From Cololabis saira (Eukaryota > Chordata > Actinopteri > Beloniformes > Belonidae), in NCBI RefSeq assembly GCF_033807715.1, contig NC_084596.1, forward strand, positions 35,674,879 to 35,738,878: a DNA stretch of 64,000 nt, in the 5' to 3' direction. Positions 50,001-59,284 of the stretch are shown here, piece after piece; position 1 is the stretch's first letter, and every line of letters begins with the position of its first letter. Under the pieces are notes generated by a model that ran no database searches, was not told where the DNA came from, and was given only the letters and a program-made list of their open reading frames with translations. Both the position numbers and the translations under genes were made by a program.

Positions 50001-53000
50001 CGCAGCAGAGGGTCCGCCGTCTTTCTAAATCTTCTGTATCAGCAGTAATCCGGACACACATTTCTGATGAGGCACTGGTACAACCAGTTGGTAGTAAAGT
50101 AAAGCTTTTTAGTTCTTAGAAACGGAATAGTGGCATGGCCAAACATGTCTGCGACACCTTTTTGTTCATACTGATATATTTGGGCTCTTTTTTTTAATAA
50201 ATATCATCCATTGACTGCTCCACCTAACATATCCAATTAAGAAAAAAAACAACTAATATTGATCATTACTTGCTATACCTCAAAAAGCTGCTAATGAAGC
50301 AATAAAATAGAAGGAAGTCATGACAAAAAGCTTGTTTTTAGCGTTGGATAAGTTGAATTATTGATACCTTTTGTTTACGTGAGACTCTCTCAGGAAACGG
50401 GGCTTCTGCAGGCTTCCATCTTCCACTACGATGAATTGTTTGCGTCTTATATCTGCGTGCCATTAGGTCCTACGTTACTGCTTGGATTTGTAACTGTCCT
50501 CACTGAGGTTTGATTGGAGCAGTAATCTCCAGTATAAGCACCTCACATCGCCCAGGGAAGATTTGTATTTTTTTTTCTTCTTTGTGGAGGCTTATTATTT
50601 TGTGTCCTCCTTTCCAGCCAGTTCTTTGTTCTTCTCCTCTGTGGGAGTCTCTCATGGATGTCTATATAGTTAAGACACTGGGCTGATCTGTGGGGCCAGC
50701 TTTTCTGGGAGCCGCTGTACTGTAGCACAAGTGAATCTGAAGACTCTATTATCGGCAGGGAAATCTAGTGTCCTAGTCCTTCAGTCGCCTCCTATCTCTC
50801 CTTCTTCCCTTTTGTATGTTTCATTTTCTCGCTTCCTCTCACTTCTTCCCAGCAGGGCGCCATTAGCCATTCAGCACAGAGAGGCCTTGAGGAATTGAAA
50901 GCGACGGAGCAGAAAAAGAATAGAAAAACTGAATTGGGAAAGGAGGCAGGGGAGTTGTGTGAAGGGGTGGGCGGGAGGGACGAGTGCAAGAGGGGTTGGA
51001 GTGAGGTGTTGGGACAAGTGCAAACCAGACGAGACACAGTGTCGCACAGGAAGATGGGAGGTTTGAAGAATTAAGGCAGAAGATATGGAAAGTGAAAATG
51101 AACATGAAGATGAAGAGAGCACTTAGCGGAATGACGCGATGCAGGGGAGAGAATTATGAACAAAGCGGGAAGGGAATTTGATATCATGCTCATTTAAAAA
51201 AAAAAAAAAAAAAAGTATGGCCAAGTGTTAAAGAAGCTGAGGGGTAAGAGATGCACAATGCATGCATGGGCTATCCTAATTAGGGATTTTTGAATTATGA
51301 ATTAGATTAATTGTACAGGGACATGTGAATATAATCCAATTTTGCTTTTCTTACTCTACCCCAGACACCTAAAAACAGAAATCCCCCCCTTTTTTCACCT
51401 TAACAGTTTTCTCTCTGGTATCTTGAGGCATTTATTAAATAAGTGCTACTTATTTAAAAAGTATCTTTATTAACACATTCTCAAAAGTCCTCTGCAATAA
51501 ATTGGCCTCTGCCGTGACTTACAATCTCTGCGTCATATTTCACGAACACTTTTAAGCATGCTATCATTAGCTTGCTAATGTGTAGAGTACTTTGTATGAC
51601 TTATGTGCCATTTGGATGAACTTCAGAGGTGATTTGCTCTCTTTATGGGATGTTTTTGCTCTGCTATATTTTGCTTTGATTTGCATTTTGCATTTCCTTT
51701 GCACTGACAGAAAAATAAATGTGTTCTCCCCTCAGGTCCTGGCAACATGGAGACTGTATCTCTTTGCTGTCAAAGTGCCCACCAAGGTAAATGTTCCCCT
51801 CTCGGTGGGATTTTATGACTTTCACTTGCCAGCCTTGATCTCATGCTAATTTGATAGTTGAGAAGGGGGGAGAAAAAGGAAAAAACAAACTTTTCAGAGT
51901 AGGAGAAAGAAGATAACATTGACTGTGGTGATAATGTTATAGAAAGACTGCAACGATGAATGATGATGACAATAAAAATGATAAGTGGCGTAACACTAGA
52001 GAGGTAGTAGACATTTTGTGGGATATCTTTATTAGCCTTCTTGGAAAGAGTTGCACAAGAGCAATCCCACATTCATATTCTGAATTCCTTAGGACATCAA
52101 TGTTTAAGTGCTTTGTGCTATTTATACGCTTAATGACAGCATAAGCCCAGCAAAGACAAAAAAATTAATTTTGGAGGTATTTTAAATCATATTTTAGTAA
52201 TTTCCTAGAACAAGGTTAAAGGATGTTGCTGACCCATCCTCCTCATCATCCTGGGTGTTTACACACATTAACACTAGTTTGTGCACCCTGTGTAGAGTTT
52301 CTTAGAGATGCGGTTAGCTGGCCGGTGTTGTTTCAACAAAGCCGTGTTTCAATTTGTCTCTGCTTTTAAAATTTGAGCCAATTTATCTAATATAGTTTAG
52401 TGACAAATTGGCTGCTAGAGGTGAGTGTGTTCCTGGCTGATTCCAATTTACTTAAAGATCTGACCTGCGGTTTCCAGTTTACTTAGAAATAATATCATGA
52501 GACAGTAAAAAGCAGCAGAGGCTTTATTTAAGTCTAGAAGACTATAGACTTGGACATGATCAGCAGGATGATGGTATTTAAGGTAATGGACTAACATTGA
52601 CGTTCCTCCACAGGTTATTCTCATCTTACACGTTGTTGTCTTTGGGTATTCAGTGTTCACAGTGGGAATCCTCCACATTCATATGCTTCCTGGTGACTGT
52701 GTCATAATGATGTGCATTTTGGAAAATTGTATATCTCAGTACTCCTCGACCAAACAATAAAACCATCTCTTCAGTATCCCAACAGTTAATATGTTTGGTC
52801 GGGGCTAAACAATACAAAAAGTAGTGAAAATGTCACTGCTTCACTGCATTCTTTTATCCATTTGTTTGTTTATTTGTTCAAATCAACACGCATGGATTCC
52901 CCTTTATTTTTATTATAGTATAGCAAAGAGTTCTTTTTAGTAGTTGGAATATAATCTCTGACAAACGTGTCAATACTCCACGATGCAGCATTGATAAGGA

Positions 53001-56000
53001 CATTAGTTTGCTGAACTCTTTCTTAAATGTTTGGAATGAACCCCTCACAAATTTCAGATGAATGGACCCCTTTTTAAAAATAATGATAATAGAACATTAA
53101 AGAATTAAAAACATCTGAATTGAAGAAGCTTCCCTGGGTTGCTGCCTGCCCCACTCTTTACTTAGTATAAATAGAACATGCATGCTGTCAGGGATGACTG
53201 GTTGGTTAGTTGAGGAGAATAATATTAATTTATTTTCTGTCAGGTTTTGGTTCAAAACATAAAAACTAAAAAAACAAGTTTTACAAGGATGTGCTTAACC
53301 GTAGAAGATTATCTAAAAGACAAGAACGTGTGTGACAGTGACGACCACTGAGATGTGTTCATTGTTTTTCAGGTGGAGGTCACGTTCAACTTCTTGGAAA
53401 TCAGAGCAATGAACACCTACCCAGAACACCAGGTGAGACACACACATCCTGTACTTCTCCGGCATCACACGAGTTTCCAGGAATTAAAAAATCATGCTGT
53501 CCCTGTACAGGTTGTCATAGATACAGACAAGACCACCTACTCGCTGAGACTTCAGAGCCAGGACCAGCTGGAGCACGTGGCCAGCCATATCAACTACGCC
53601 CTCTCCAGAGTCTTCAACAACTCCATTTATGCGTAAGCCCCTTCGAGGAGAGAGTCTCTGGGTGTTTGTGTGTTCACAGGAGTTTAAACCCATTCTCCAC
53701 CGCAGACGCTGCCGTGTGAGGGAACAAGCTGGCAGCGTCACGCCTTTCCTCTTCAACAGTCAAAATCATTCTCGTCTCTCTGCAATTTGCATCCAGTGCA
53801 ATTCTGTTTTTATTTTGCACCTTAAAAATCAGCATCAATTGAATTAAACTGGCCTGCTGATGCTGAGTGCGCTGTTAGCTGCGAGCATTATGTTCTTTTT
53901 ATGTTATAGAGCCGTTGAGGTAGTAAAAGCAGCGAGCTCGAGACTCAACCCTCCAGGTATAAAAGCATCTTGCACAAAGCTGAAATTGATGTCCTCTGCC
54001 CTTTTTTTTAAAAAAAAAGGAAAGCACAGTGAGCAACCACAGAAGAAGATCCTGGACAGCGGTACGTTAATCTCATGGATTTTTTCCCCCTCTTAATCAT
54101 ACCGCTGTATGAGTATGCAAGGAAAAAGAAGGGTTTCGCCCCCTTGTGGGTCTCATCAACAATTTATACAAGCATGAAGATTCTCTTTACTTTGGATATT
54201 GACCTGCACACGGCTATCTCCACCCTTTACCATGCTTTTGAAGAGCTATTTTGTCTTGGAAGCAGGGGAGAGTGTGATGGCTTCCAGCGAGAACATTTAG
54301 AAAGAATGAAAAGAACAGAGATAACAGTGGGAGGGATGTTGTGGGTCGGCTTGTGCAGCCACGGACCTGATTGGTGTTGCTGGTTTAAAGTACATGATGC
54401 AGGTAGCGTAGAAATGGATGTGGTGATAAAATGGGGGATTAAGGTCACAGATTTTGTCAGGTGTTGTGGGGGATTTGTTGACCAACCAGATGAAGGATGT
54501 TTGTTAAATTTGATAGTATCGCTCTGATATACGTACTCTTTATCTGGGCCTACAGCTCATGCTTTCAGTTTTTACAAGAAAAGTCTTTAGCATCAACATG
54601 GCATTATGCTTGAACACAGTATTTGCTAATGTTTTATAATCCAATCCTCACGCTGATCTGCATCCGAGATGTCTTTTTTTTTGTAAAGACAGTTTTGGGA
54701 GGGAACAACATGACTAAGCTGAGGTGTGCGTTTGCAGTATGGAGCTTAAAACAGCTTTCGAGGGATCCGCTTTATGTATAACTAAAGCAATATCAAAAGC
54801 AAATTTTACACTTGTGTTACGTCTGAACTCAGCCTGAAGCGGCTGTGATCAACAAACACTAGCCTGTTGCAAATTAGTGTCTTTGTCAGTGTAAATCAGA
54901 CAGCGTTATAATTAGAGGAACATTATCCAGCTGTGTTTCACTAAGAAGTATAACGATGTCTTAGTTGACCTTTCTTTTGGTTATTTTGTAGTCTTTTTTT
55001 ATTTACTTAAAGATGTCTGAATGTATTATTATTATTATTATTATGATGATGATGATGTCTTTTTAGAGATGGGTGGGTTGCACTTGAGCTTGGTAGCAGC
55101 CTTCTAGCACTCCCGCGTGCACTTGAGCTCAGCACTTAAAAAGGCACTTGATTGCCTTGTTCAAGGGCACTTCTCAGTTAGGAAGAAAGAACCTGTTTTA
55201 CAGAATCATGGGCCTCTTCTGTTCGATCTGTCACTGAGATCACAGGTCTTCAAAATCGCAGACCCGGTTTTCAGAGATGTAAGCCTGCAGACCCTGCGGC
55301 TCCCGCAGTCCTTCACATGCTTGCGGCACTATTTAATTTCAGTACAATCTGTTGACTACTATGGGATGGATAGCCGTTTAATTTAGAAGGTAGAATTAAG
55401 TAGCGTGGCATGTATCAGTCATATCATGTGTATCATGATCAGAGGTATCAGTGGCTGATTTTTGAGAACGCTCACTCGTTATTTACTCTCTTGTATTTTT
55501 GAGAAAATATCTTAATTATTGTATTTATTGGTTTGCAAACAAGTTTTAGGCCCCGTTTACACGGAGCAAAAACGGTGGCGTTTTCATGCGTTTTGGCCGT
55601 TCGTTTACACGAAAACGGAGCTCAAAGTCACCAAAAACGATAATTTCTGAAAACTCCGGCCAAAGTGGAGATTTTCAAAAACTCAGTTTTCACGTTTGCT
55701 TGTAAACGGAGGAAAATGGAGGAAAACGGAGATTTAGGCTCAGAACGTCACATTATGCAACAGAAACCAGCAACAGAAACCAGCACCAGCATCATTTGTG
55801 CGACCTGTGTTTACAATTAGTTTGGCCACCGTCAATATTTTCTTTTATTTTACCTGTTTTATATTCTAAGGTCACACTTAAAAGTAACTCCACTTCTCTG
55901 TCACTCCAAACGAAAGACTCTCGTTCCGTCTTGGAAGTAACTGGCAGTCAAGGCTGATTTATGGTTCTGCGTTACATCAACGCAGACCCTACGGCGTAGG

Positions 56001-59000
56001 GTACGCGGTGACGCGCACCGTACGTCCAGTAGGCTACGCCGTCGATTTAACGCGGAACCATATTATTTAGGCTTCACACGTGTCATTTGTTCCGATTGGC
56101 TAGCATGACTTTATGCTTCTCGTTACACTGCCCCCTGCAGGTTTGGCTGCTCATAGCACCTTAACATCGTATTCATGCGGGTTCGTGTAAACGAGGATAT
56201 TTTTGAAAACGTAGAGGGGAAAATATCCGTTTTTGTAAATACCCGGCTATGTGTAAACGTGGCCTAAAATTGTTAAATCTAATCATTTAATACTTTTTGC
56301 ATGTTTTAGAAATGGGGCCGAATGGCCTATAACGGGGCCTAATTCGTGACCAAAGTTTGCTAAGCTCCTCCCACGGATGCCACAAAGTACACAGTTGTAG
56401 GTCCAAGTCCACAAACCACAGACTGGTTGGGCTCACTCCCATGCACCCACTAGTGTATTTGTAAGCGGGTCCAGTTTTACACGACCAAGACATTTGTTTC
56501 TGATGGTTCTTAAGTTCAGCCATCAACAGGCCTATCCTCCAGCACCCTGGCATAGTTTCCCAGAGAGGTGTGTGATTTTCCCCGGTAGTTGGAGCACGAT
56601 GTCATCCAGGCCCGAGGCCTCGCTACTGCAGAGTTGATTAAATACCTCAGTAACTTCACTCAAGATCTTGGTTCACAATGTCACCAGTAGGTCAGTCCCA
56701 CTCCCCGTGCCGTTTGGACGTTTGCTGCCCTATAATCATAGCTTGTGCTGGTAACATTTACAGACAGACTTGGCCAGGGGGTGAAGAGCTTCCGGGTCAG
56801 TTGGCTCAGGATTACATCTTATCTTCTTGCAGTTGACGTCGTCCTGTTGGCTTTTTTTTTTTTCCAAGCATAGACCTCAGGGTGGTTTCTGGCTTCCAGT
56901 GAGGTCCTCAGTTGGAAGAGGGTGGAACGCTCACTCAGAGTTGGGAGTGAGCTGACATCTCAAGTGAACGAGTTCAAGCATCTTTGGATCGTGTTCACAA
57001 GTGGCAGCAGAACTGGTGGGAGAACTGAGCCCCGTTCAGCCTTTTCTTACGAAACCTTGCATGTAAGAACTGTGGCGTGTGACTGAAAACATGGGATCAC
57101 AAATACAACCTGCTGTCACAAAGCTTTCTTCTACGGGTGTGTTGGCTGAGGGGGAGGGTTAGGTCAGTCCTCTGGGAGCGGCTCAGAGATGCTGCTCCTT
57201 CACATGCACGTTAGGTAAGTGCTGCTTGGGGTCAAATGGAGATGTTTGCAACATGTCCTGTTAAAACATTGAGTTGATGGCATTCCTAAGTCGCCTTGGG
57301 ACAGTCCTGATGATAGTTTTTTGACACCTGTTCCAGTTATCTCTTGTAGTTTGTGGCTCTTTTTTTATAATAAGTGGACTGGAAGACATAGAAATAGCTA
57401 CTTCCGTGCACTGCTGCTGTTAAGCTGACGGATATCACAGATGGGAAATGATGAAGCATATTCCACAATCCCTGTTAAAACATTCGCATTTTGACTTGTC
57501 ACTGGTTAACAAGCTTGACAGCTGCTGTTTGTGTGGCGTTTATGAAAGAGTCACGACTAATGCCACCAGCGTATGCTTGTGAGCGGGCATTGATTTGATG
57601 GCTAAGCTATTTAAGATAATCTAGAACGACATTTCTTTTAAAAGAACATTTCAGTGCCTGTAGTTCTGTATTCAAACCCAGTCGCTGGCAGGTATCTGAG
57701 AGCAGCTGTCATACGATGGAAAATCAGATGAAAAATGCATGTTTGATCAAATAAAATGAAGTGATTGTCATGTTTTCTTCCCCTCAGTCCTCCAATTTGT
57801 CGAGCAGAGGGAGACCTGCCTGATGGGAGTCACAAGTTTTCACCGAGCTCTGAGTCATCGTTGGAGCCTCCAAAAACCTGTGGTCAGTCTGCTTCTCTTC
57901 CATTTGCATCCCTCAGACATGAATGGGTGCAGAGAGAAGTCCACACACTCCAGTAGATTCTCTGATGGACTCAAACATTTTGGGGATGTGTTCTTAAGTG
58001 GGCCAGAGGACTAAACTTGCTAGATACTCACTTTCTGATGGTAATCCTCTTAATCTACAAGGAGAGCTCTTTGATCGTATCGTTCTCTGCTTTCATCTCA
58101 GCTCAGTGTTCGCAGGTATACCTTCTGACTCTTCCCCGTCTAGATCGCGCTCTGATGTCCTCTTTCAACTTTGGCCTCCACCCTTTTCATTTGATGTCTA
58201 CTTCGTTTTCTTTGGTCAAGTTTGGCAGGTTCTGAGTAATTTGGGCGTTTTCTTCCTATTTCAGGTGGTTTCTCTGAGACTTATGCTGCTCTCTGCGACT
58301 ACAATGGAATTGGCTGTAAAGAAGAAGTACAATGGGTAAGAGGATTATACTGACGGTACAAACGTGTTTTTAATTCTGAGTATCTATTAGTACTAGGGCT
58401 GTTCGATTAATCGATTTTAAATCGTAATCGCGATTATGTAATTAGATTTTTCACTTTTTTTTTTTTTTTTCTTACCTTGTCTGCACACATATTAATGATT
58501 GATACCATATTAATGATTGATGGAAATACCTCTCAATACCTGCGACAAGTGCCCCATGGGAGAGGCTCTTTAGTGTAGGAGGGGGCGTTGTAACATGCCA
58601 CCGGGCATCCCTCAAGCCAGATGCCGTAGACCGGCTCGTGTTCCTTGCAAAAAACTTGCAAATGTGAACAGCAAATGTAATGACTGACATTACACACCTC
58701 TACCTCCTTCATGGGTTGCATTATTATTTAGCATGCAAAGACCCAGTTTAGTTTAATTAGAAAATGTCTTGTTTTATTTAATTGGAAATATAACTTACTG
58801 TATGTTTGCAAGTGCTGATTTGCTGATTTATTTTTTTTTTTTTAAGAGATAAAATTTTATATTTTATTATATTTTTTAAAACTTTTTTTCAACTTATTTT
58901 ACAGAGTTTTGCACTTTATTCAGTCATTTTTGGTTTAATAAGAGCAAAGTTTGCACTTAAAGCCCAATGGGGCAAATGTTCAATAAAAAACAGCATATTT

Positions 59001-59284
59001 GAAATCATTTCTTTGCCTTTTGTCAATTCACAAAATAATCGTAATCGAAAATCGGATTTTGAGAGAAAATAATCAAGATTTTATTTTTGGGCAAAATCGA
59101 ACAGCCCTAATTAGTACATTTGGAAAAGAACATATTTCTGCTTTTGTCTCATATCTTTTTTTCCACTTACTCAGTTTAGTTTCCTTCTCTTGTACTTTTC
59201 CGTTTTCCAGGATGTTGACACAATCTACCACTCCCAGGACAACAGGGAGTTCAACTTGCTGGATTTCAGCCATCTTGACAGCAG
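26303..59284 (+). CDS. carmil3: CARMIL family protein, probably CARMIL3 (5' part; gene continues beyond window)
   Basis: CARMIL proteins bind capping protein through a C-terminal CPI motif and regulate actin assembly at membranes. Eight exons join in phase to give 208 residues. Residues 1-19 are a variable N-terminus. About 20-125 form the atypical CARMIL PH domain (SEDRILVLATWRLYLF, then VEVTFNFLEIRAMNTY, ending in the helix LEHVASHINYALSRVF). A Ser/Pro linker rich in SPSSESSLEPP follows. GGFSETYAALCDYNGIGC and EEVQWDVDTIYHSQDNREF, then LLDFSHLDSR, lead into the first leucine-rich repeat. These last blocks and the linker agree best with my memory of vertebrate CARMIL3 (LRRC16B); CARMIL1 is the main alternative. 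The family is about 1,370 residues, so some 85% lies to the right. The ATG has a strong Kozak context (ACCATGG). Coordinates span introns; exons are listed separately. Confidence 0.88.
26361..28929 (+). other. CARMIL3 intron 1
   Basis: A GT-AG intron. It opens with a 24-base A run (about 26418-26441) and a second CG-rich block (26580-26850) that may be part of the promoter CpG island. The 200-residue reverse frame at 27038-27640 has no recognisable domain and I treat it as chance. Confidence 0.8.
28930..29024 (+). CDS. carmil3: CARMIL3 coding exon 2
   Basis: 95 bp, phase 1 to 0. The acceptor is TTTCTCACCAG and the donor ATTCTG|GTGAGA. It encodes ESIRKVLDKQAIKFVRAIKQ and then ETRSGKSEDRIL, the amphipathic helix and first strands of the CARMIL PH domain. 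The K.EDR(V/I)L pattern is characteristic of the family. Confidence 0.92.
31285..31440. repeat. CATCCATCC-type dispersed fish repeat
   Basis: CCATCCATCCATCC is followed by a GTAGCCACTTATTCCTGGG..GGGTCTGCTGGAGCC pattern and CCGGTCCATCACAGGGCCAC. This is a familiar high-copy teleost repeat by memory. Confidence 0.7.
33376..33415. repeat. Solo end of a Tc1/mariner-like repeat
   Basis: TAATAAAGTGGCCGGTCAAT followed by GTATA resembles a frequent fish terminal repeat (TAAAGTGGCCGGTGAGTGTA) as I recall it. No partner end is visible nearby. Confidence 0.5.
35935..36335. repeat. Dispersed repeat (TATAGCACCAGTTCACAAC...)
   Basis: TTGTATAGCACCAGTTCACA and CATCTCAAGGCACTTCACAT, then further on GAACCTCCAACAGAGCCACA and CGGCCATCTGCC, match a common fish repeat by memory. 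A duplicated AAAGCACTTCACATGG unit occurs at about 35996-36025. Confidence 0.65.
36465..37205 (-). mobile_element. LINE fragment (L2/CR1-like), reverse strand
   Basis: Read on the minus strand: LETDFSSAFNTLQPHILANK (37205-37146; first aspartate block), then in another frame LYTNDFRATQPNSYLVKYAD with the catalytic YADD at about 36972-36983. Downstream come WCDSYCLELNINKTKNMVVT, then LEDGYKYLGTIFDSLLKFSA, then the C-terminal block up to 36465. Frameshifts and a lost PQG..LSP region show it is dead. It lies antisense in intron 2. Confidence 0.88.
37394..38223. mobile_element. Inner TTAA-target foldback element
   Basis: It is bounded by AGGGAAAGTTCG and CGAACTTTCCCT with TTAA at 37390-37393 and 38224-38227. 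The arms 37394-37734 and 37917-38223 are long near-identical inverted repeats, differing mainly by a roughly 30-bp deletion in the right arm and a few substitutions. About 180 bp of single-copy sequence lies between them. Similar open frames occur on opposite strands because the arms mirror each other. Confidence 0.88.
37801..37941 (+). CDS. Short ORF in the loop of the foldback element (unknown; P2RX7-tail-like motif)
   Basis: It starts with ATG and encodes 46 residues, MSEYLSSSEVVDDDFEYDG then RPYRFEPEYTAEELTERVQS, ending SARTEMTS and TGA. The acidic start and the RPY.FEPEYT.EEL motif resemble, from memory, the first exon of fish repeat-associated proteins that carry a P2X7-intracellular-type cysteine domain. 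No cysteine domain follows here: the frame stops as soon as it runs into the right arm. It could be a captured or native first exon whose remainder was lost. Function unknown and expression unproven. Confidence 0.4.
   Translation: MSEYLSSSEVVDDDFEYDGRPYRFEPEYTAEELTERVQSARTEMTS
39980..40669 (+). mobile_element. hAT element remnant encoding a BED-type N-terminus
   Basis: The left end AGGGGTGTAACGATACTG and the right end CTATTACACCCCT are short inverted repeats of hAT type. The flanking 8 bases do not match, so the target duplication has decayed or the edge is off by a few bases. Inside is a frameshifted BED zinc-finger region; the catalytic region is deleted. Confidence 0.78.
40072..40435 (+). 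pseudogene. hAT transposase N-terminus with BED finger (frameshifted)
   Basis: The first frame gives SPVWEHFGFPGKSNNG. After a frameshift the reading continues as KEVEQTRAVCRRFSPAIG and NTLNLIMHLKRHHVN, completing a BED-like CX2C...HX4H-type finger. Next comes LPLAFKQAF, then AKAITVIGVFIALDL, the block that follows the finger in ZBED1-like hAT transposases. The usual second cysteine of the VCRRC pair is F here, so zinc binding is broken as well. Confidence 0.8.
41560..41800. repeat. Dispersed repeat (TTTCTTCCTGTTAAAAGGGA)
   Basis: GCAGATGGCCCTTCTTCACA, GCCTGGTTCCCCTGG and TTTCTTCCTGTTAAAAGGGA match a high-copy teleost repeat by memory, truncated on both sides. Confidence 0.65.
43976..44012. 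repeat. (CA)n microsatellite
   Basis: A perfect CA run of about 16 units following GTGCGCACG. Confidence 0.95.
45509..46128. mobile_element. hAT non-autonomous element, 8-bp TSD ATACTACG
   Basis: The ends TAGGGCTGGGCGATAT and ATATCGCCCAGCCCTA are perfect inverted repeats, and subterminal TCGATAT motifs are repeated at both ends. The exact duplication ATACTACG lies at 45501-45508 and 46129-46136. The interior holds AT-rich filler and a T run near 46018-46036. No transposase was recognised. Confidence 0.95.
51736..51786 (+). CDS. carmil3: CARMIL3 coding exon 3
   Basis: A 51-bp micro-exon, phase 0 to 0. The acceptor is TCCCCTCAG and the donor ACCAAG|GTAAAT. It encodes VLATWRLYLFAVKVPTK, closely matching the VL.(T/S)WRL.LF..KVP.K strand pair of CARMIL PH domains. 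It lies 22.7 kb downstream of exon 2. Confidence 0.95.
51787..53372 (+). other. CARMIL3 intron 3
   Basis: A GT-AG intron, AT-rich, with no transposon ends or coding blocks recognised. Open frames over it overlap exon 3 by chance. Confidence 0.8.
53373..53432 (+). CDS. carmil3: CARMIL3 coding exon 4
   Basis: 60 bp, phase 0 to 0. The acceptor is TGTTTTTCAG and the donor CACCAG|GTGAGA. It encodes VEVTFNFLEIRAMNTYPEHQ. The F..LEIRA.NT pattern is what I recall for CARMIL3 and differs from the TFSYLEIHGV of CARMIL1. Confidence 0.95.
53511..53632 (+). CDS. carmil3: CARMIL3 coding exon 5
   Basis: 122 bp, phase 0 to 2, after a 78-bp intron. It encodes VVIDTDKTTYSLRLQSQDQL and EHVASHINYALSRVFNNSIY, the last strand and C-terminal helix of the PH domain. 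The acceptor is CCTGTACAG and the donor TATGC|GTAAGC. Confidence 0.95.
55547..56266. mobile_element. DNA transposon (TAGGCC..GTTTACAC ends) with a nested MITE
   Basis: The left end TAGGCCCCGTTTACACG and the right end TGTGTAAACGTGGCCTA are inverted repeats, with further AAAACG-rich subterminal repeats. The target duplication is not clear. No coding capacity. A second small MITE is inserted at 55951-56074. Confidence 0.78.
55951..56074. mobile_element. Harbinger-type MITE (GGTTCTGCGTTA ends), nested
   Basis: AGGCTGATTTATGGTTCTGC is matched by the inverted right end AACGCGGAACCA...TTTAGGCTT. The centre holds the palindromic CCTACGGCGTAGGG. The right half of the same MITE lies at 25787-25840, just upstream of exon 1. 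Confidence 0.8.
56881..57010 (+). mobile_element. LINE 3' fragment
   Basis: GGAAGAGGGTGGAACGCTCA, TTGGGAGTGAGCTGACATC and GAGTTCAAGCATCTTTGGAT, then GTGTTCAC, match, from memory, the region of fish LINE ORF2 encoding EF(K/Q)YLG.LFTS. It is a short decayed scrap. The reverse frame at 56287-56553 next to it may also be repeat-derived. Confidence 0.5.
57788..57882 (+). CDS. carmil3: CARMIL3 coding exon 6 (linker)
   Basis: 95 bp, phase 2 to 1. Read in the frame set by exon 5 it gives APPICRAEGDLPDGSHKFSP and SSESSLEPPKTC. The acceptor is TTCCCCTCAG; the donor is TGTG|GTCAGT. It is a low-conservation Ser/Pro linker, but the spacing and the D.P(D/E)G...SP.SE.S pattern resemble the CARMIL3 linker I recall. 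Its phase joins exons 5 and 7 exactly, which supports it. Confidence 0.85.
58265..58335 (+). CDS. carmil3: CARMIL3 coding exon 7
   Basis: 71 bp, phase 1 to 0. It encodes GGFSETYAALCDYNGIGCKE then EVQW. The GGFS..Y...CD..G......EVQW pattern is invariant in CARMIL proteins. The acceptor is CCTATTTCAG and the donor CAATGG|GTAAGA. Confidence 0.97.
58394..59109 (+). mobile_element. hAT element with hATC remnant, 8-bp TSD ATTAGTAC
   Basis: The ends TAGGGCTGTTCGATT and AATCGAACAGCCCTA are perfect inverted repeats; subterminal AATCG motifs recur. The exact duplication ATTAGTAC lies at 58386-58393 and 59110-59117. It fills most of CARMIL3 intron 7. Inside is the C-terminal dimerisation region of a hAT transposase. 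Confidence 0.96.
58521..58667 (+). pseudogene. hAT transposase C-terminal dimerisation (hATC) domain remnant
   Basis: The frame reads WKYLSIPATSAPWERLFSVG, then GGVVTCHRASLKPDAVDRLV and FLAKNLQM, ending in TGA. This is the canonical hATC signature (YL.IPATSAPSERVFS.AG.....R..L.P..V..L.FL..NL). S to W in SAPSER is a deviation. All upstream catalytic sequence has been deleted. It is transcribed in the same direction as the host gene but lies wholly within an intron. Confidence 0.92.
59211..59284 (+). CDS. carmil3: CARMIL3 coding exon 8
   Basis: 74 bp, phase 0 to 2. It encodes DVDTIYHSQDNREFNLLDFS then HLDSR, leading into the first LRR. The acceptor is CGTTTTCCAG and the donor GACAGCAG|GTGACA. 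This is the last exon I can find in the window. Confidence 0.97.

Larger units (their letters stand above)
29025..51735 (+). other. CARMIL3 intron 2 (22.7 kb)
   Basis: A very long intron holding all the transposons listed between 31 and 46 kb. Elsewhere it is AT-rich with pyrimidine-rich low-complexity stretches (about 31470-31700, 43150-43350). Stretches without a listed element show no exon or RNA gene to me. Conserved enhancers would be plausible here but need a multi-species alignment to see. Confidence 0.8.
53633..57787 (+). other. CARMIL3 intron 5
   Basis: A GT-AG intron of 4.2 kb. It contains the foldback MITE at 55547-56266 and a LINE scrap at about 56881-57010. The 150-residue plus frame at 54075-54527 shows no known domain. 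An ATT/ATG-rich simple stretch occurs near 55025-55055. Confidence 0.8.

Noticed and set aside
53355..53636. Single 93-residue ORF spanning exons 4 and 5
   Set aside because: It reads through the 78-bp intron by chance (the intron is in frame without a stop). The family alignment and the GT/AG signals at 53433 and 53510 support two exons. Retention of this intron would add 26 residues not known in the family.
54075..54527. 150-residue ORF in intron 5
   Set aside because: It is inside a well defined intron between exons 5 and 6, with no domain and no acceptor/donor arrangement that keeps CARMIL phase.
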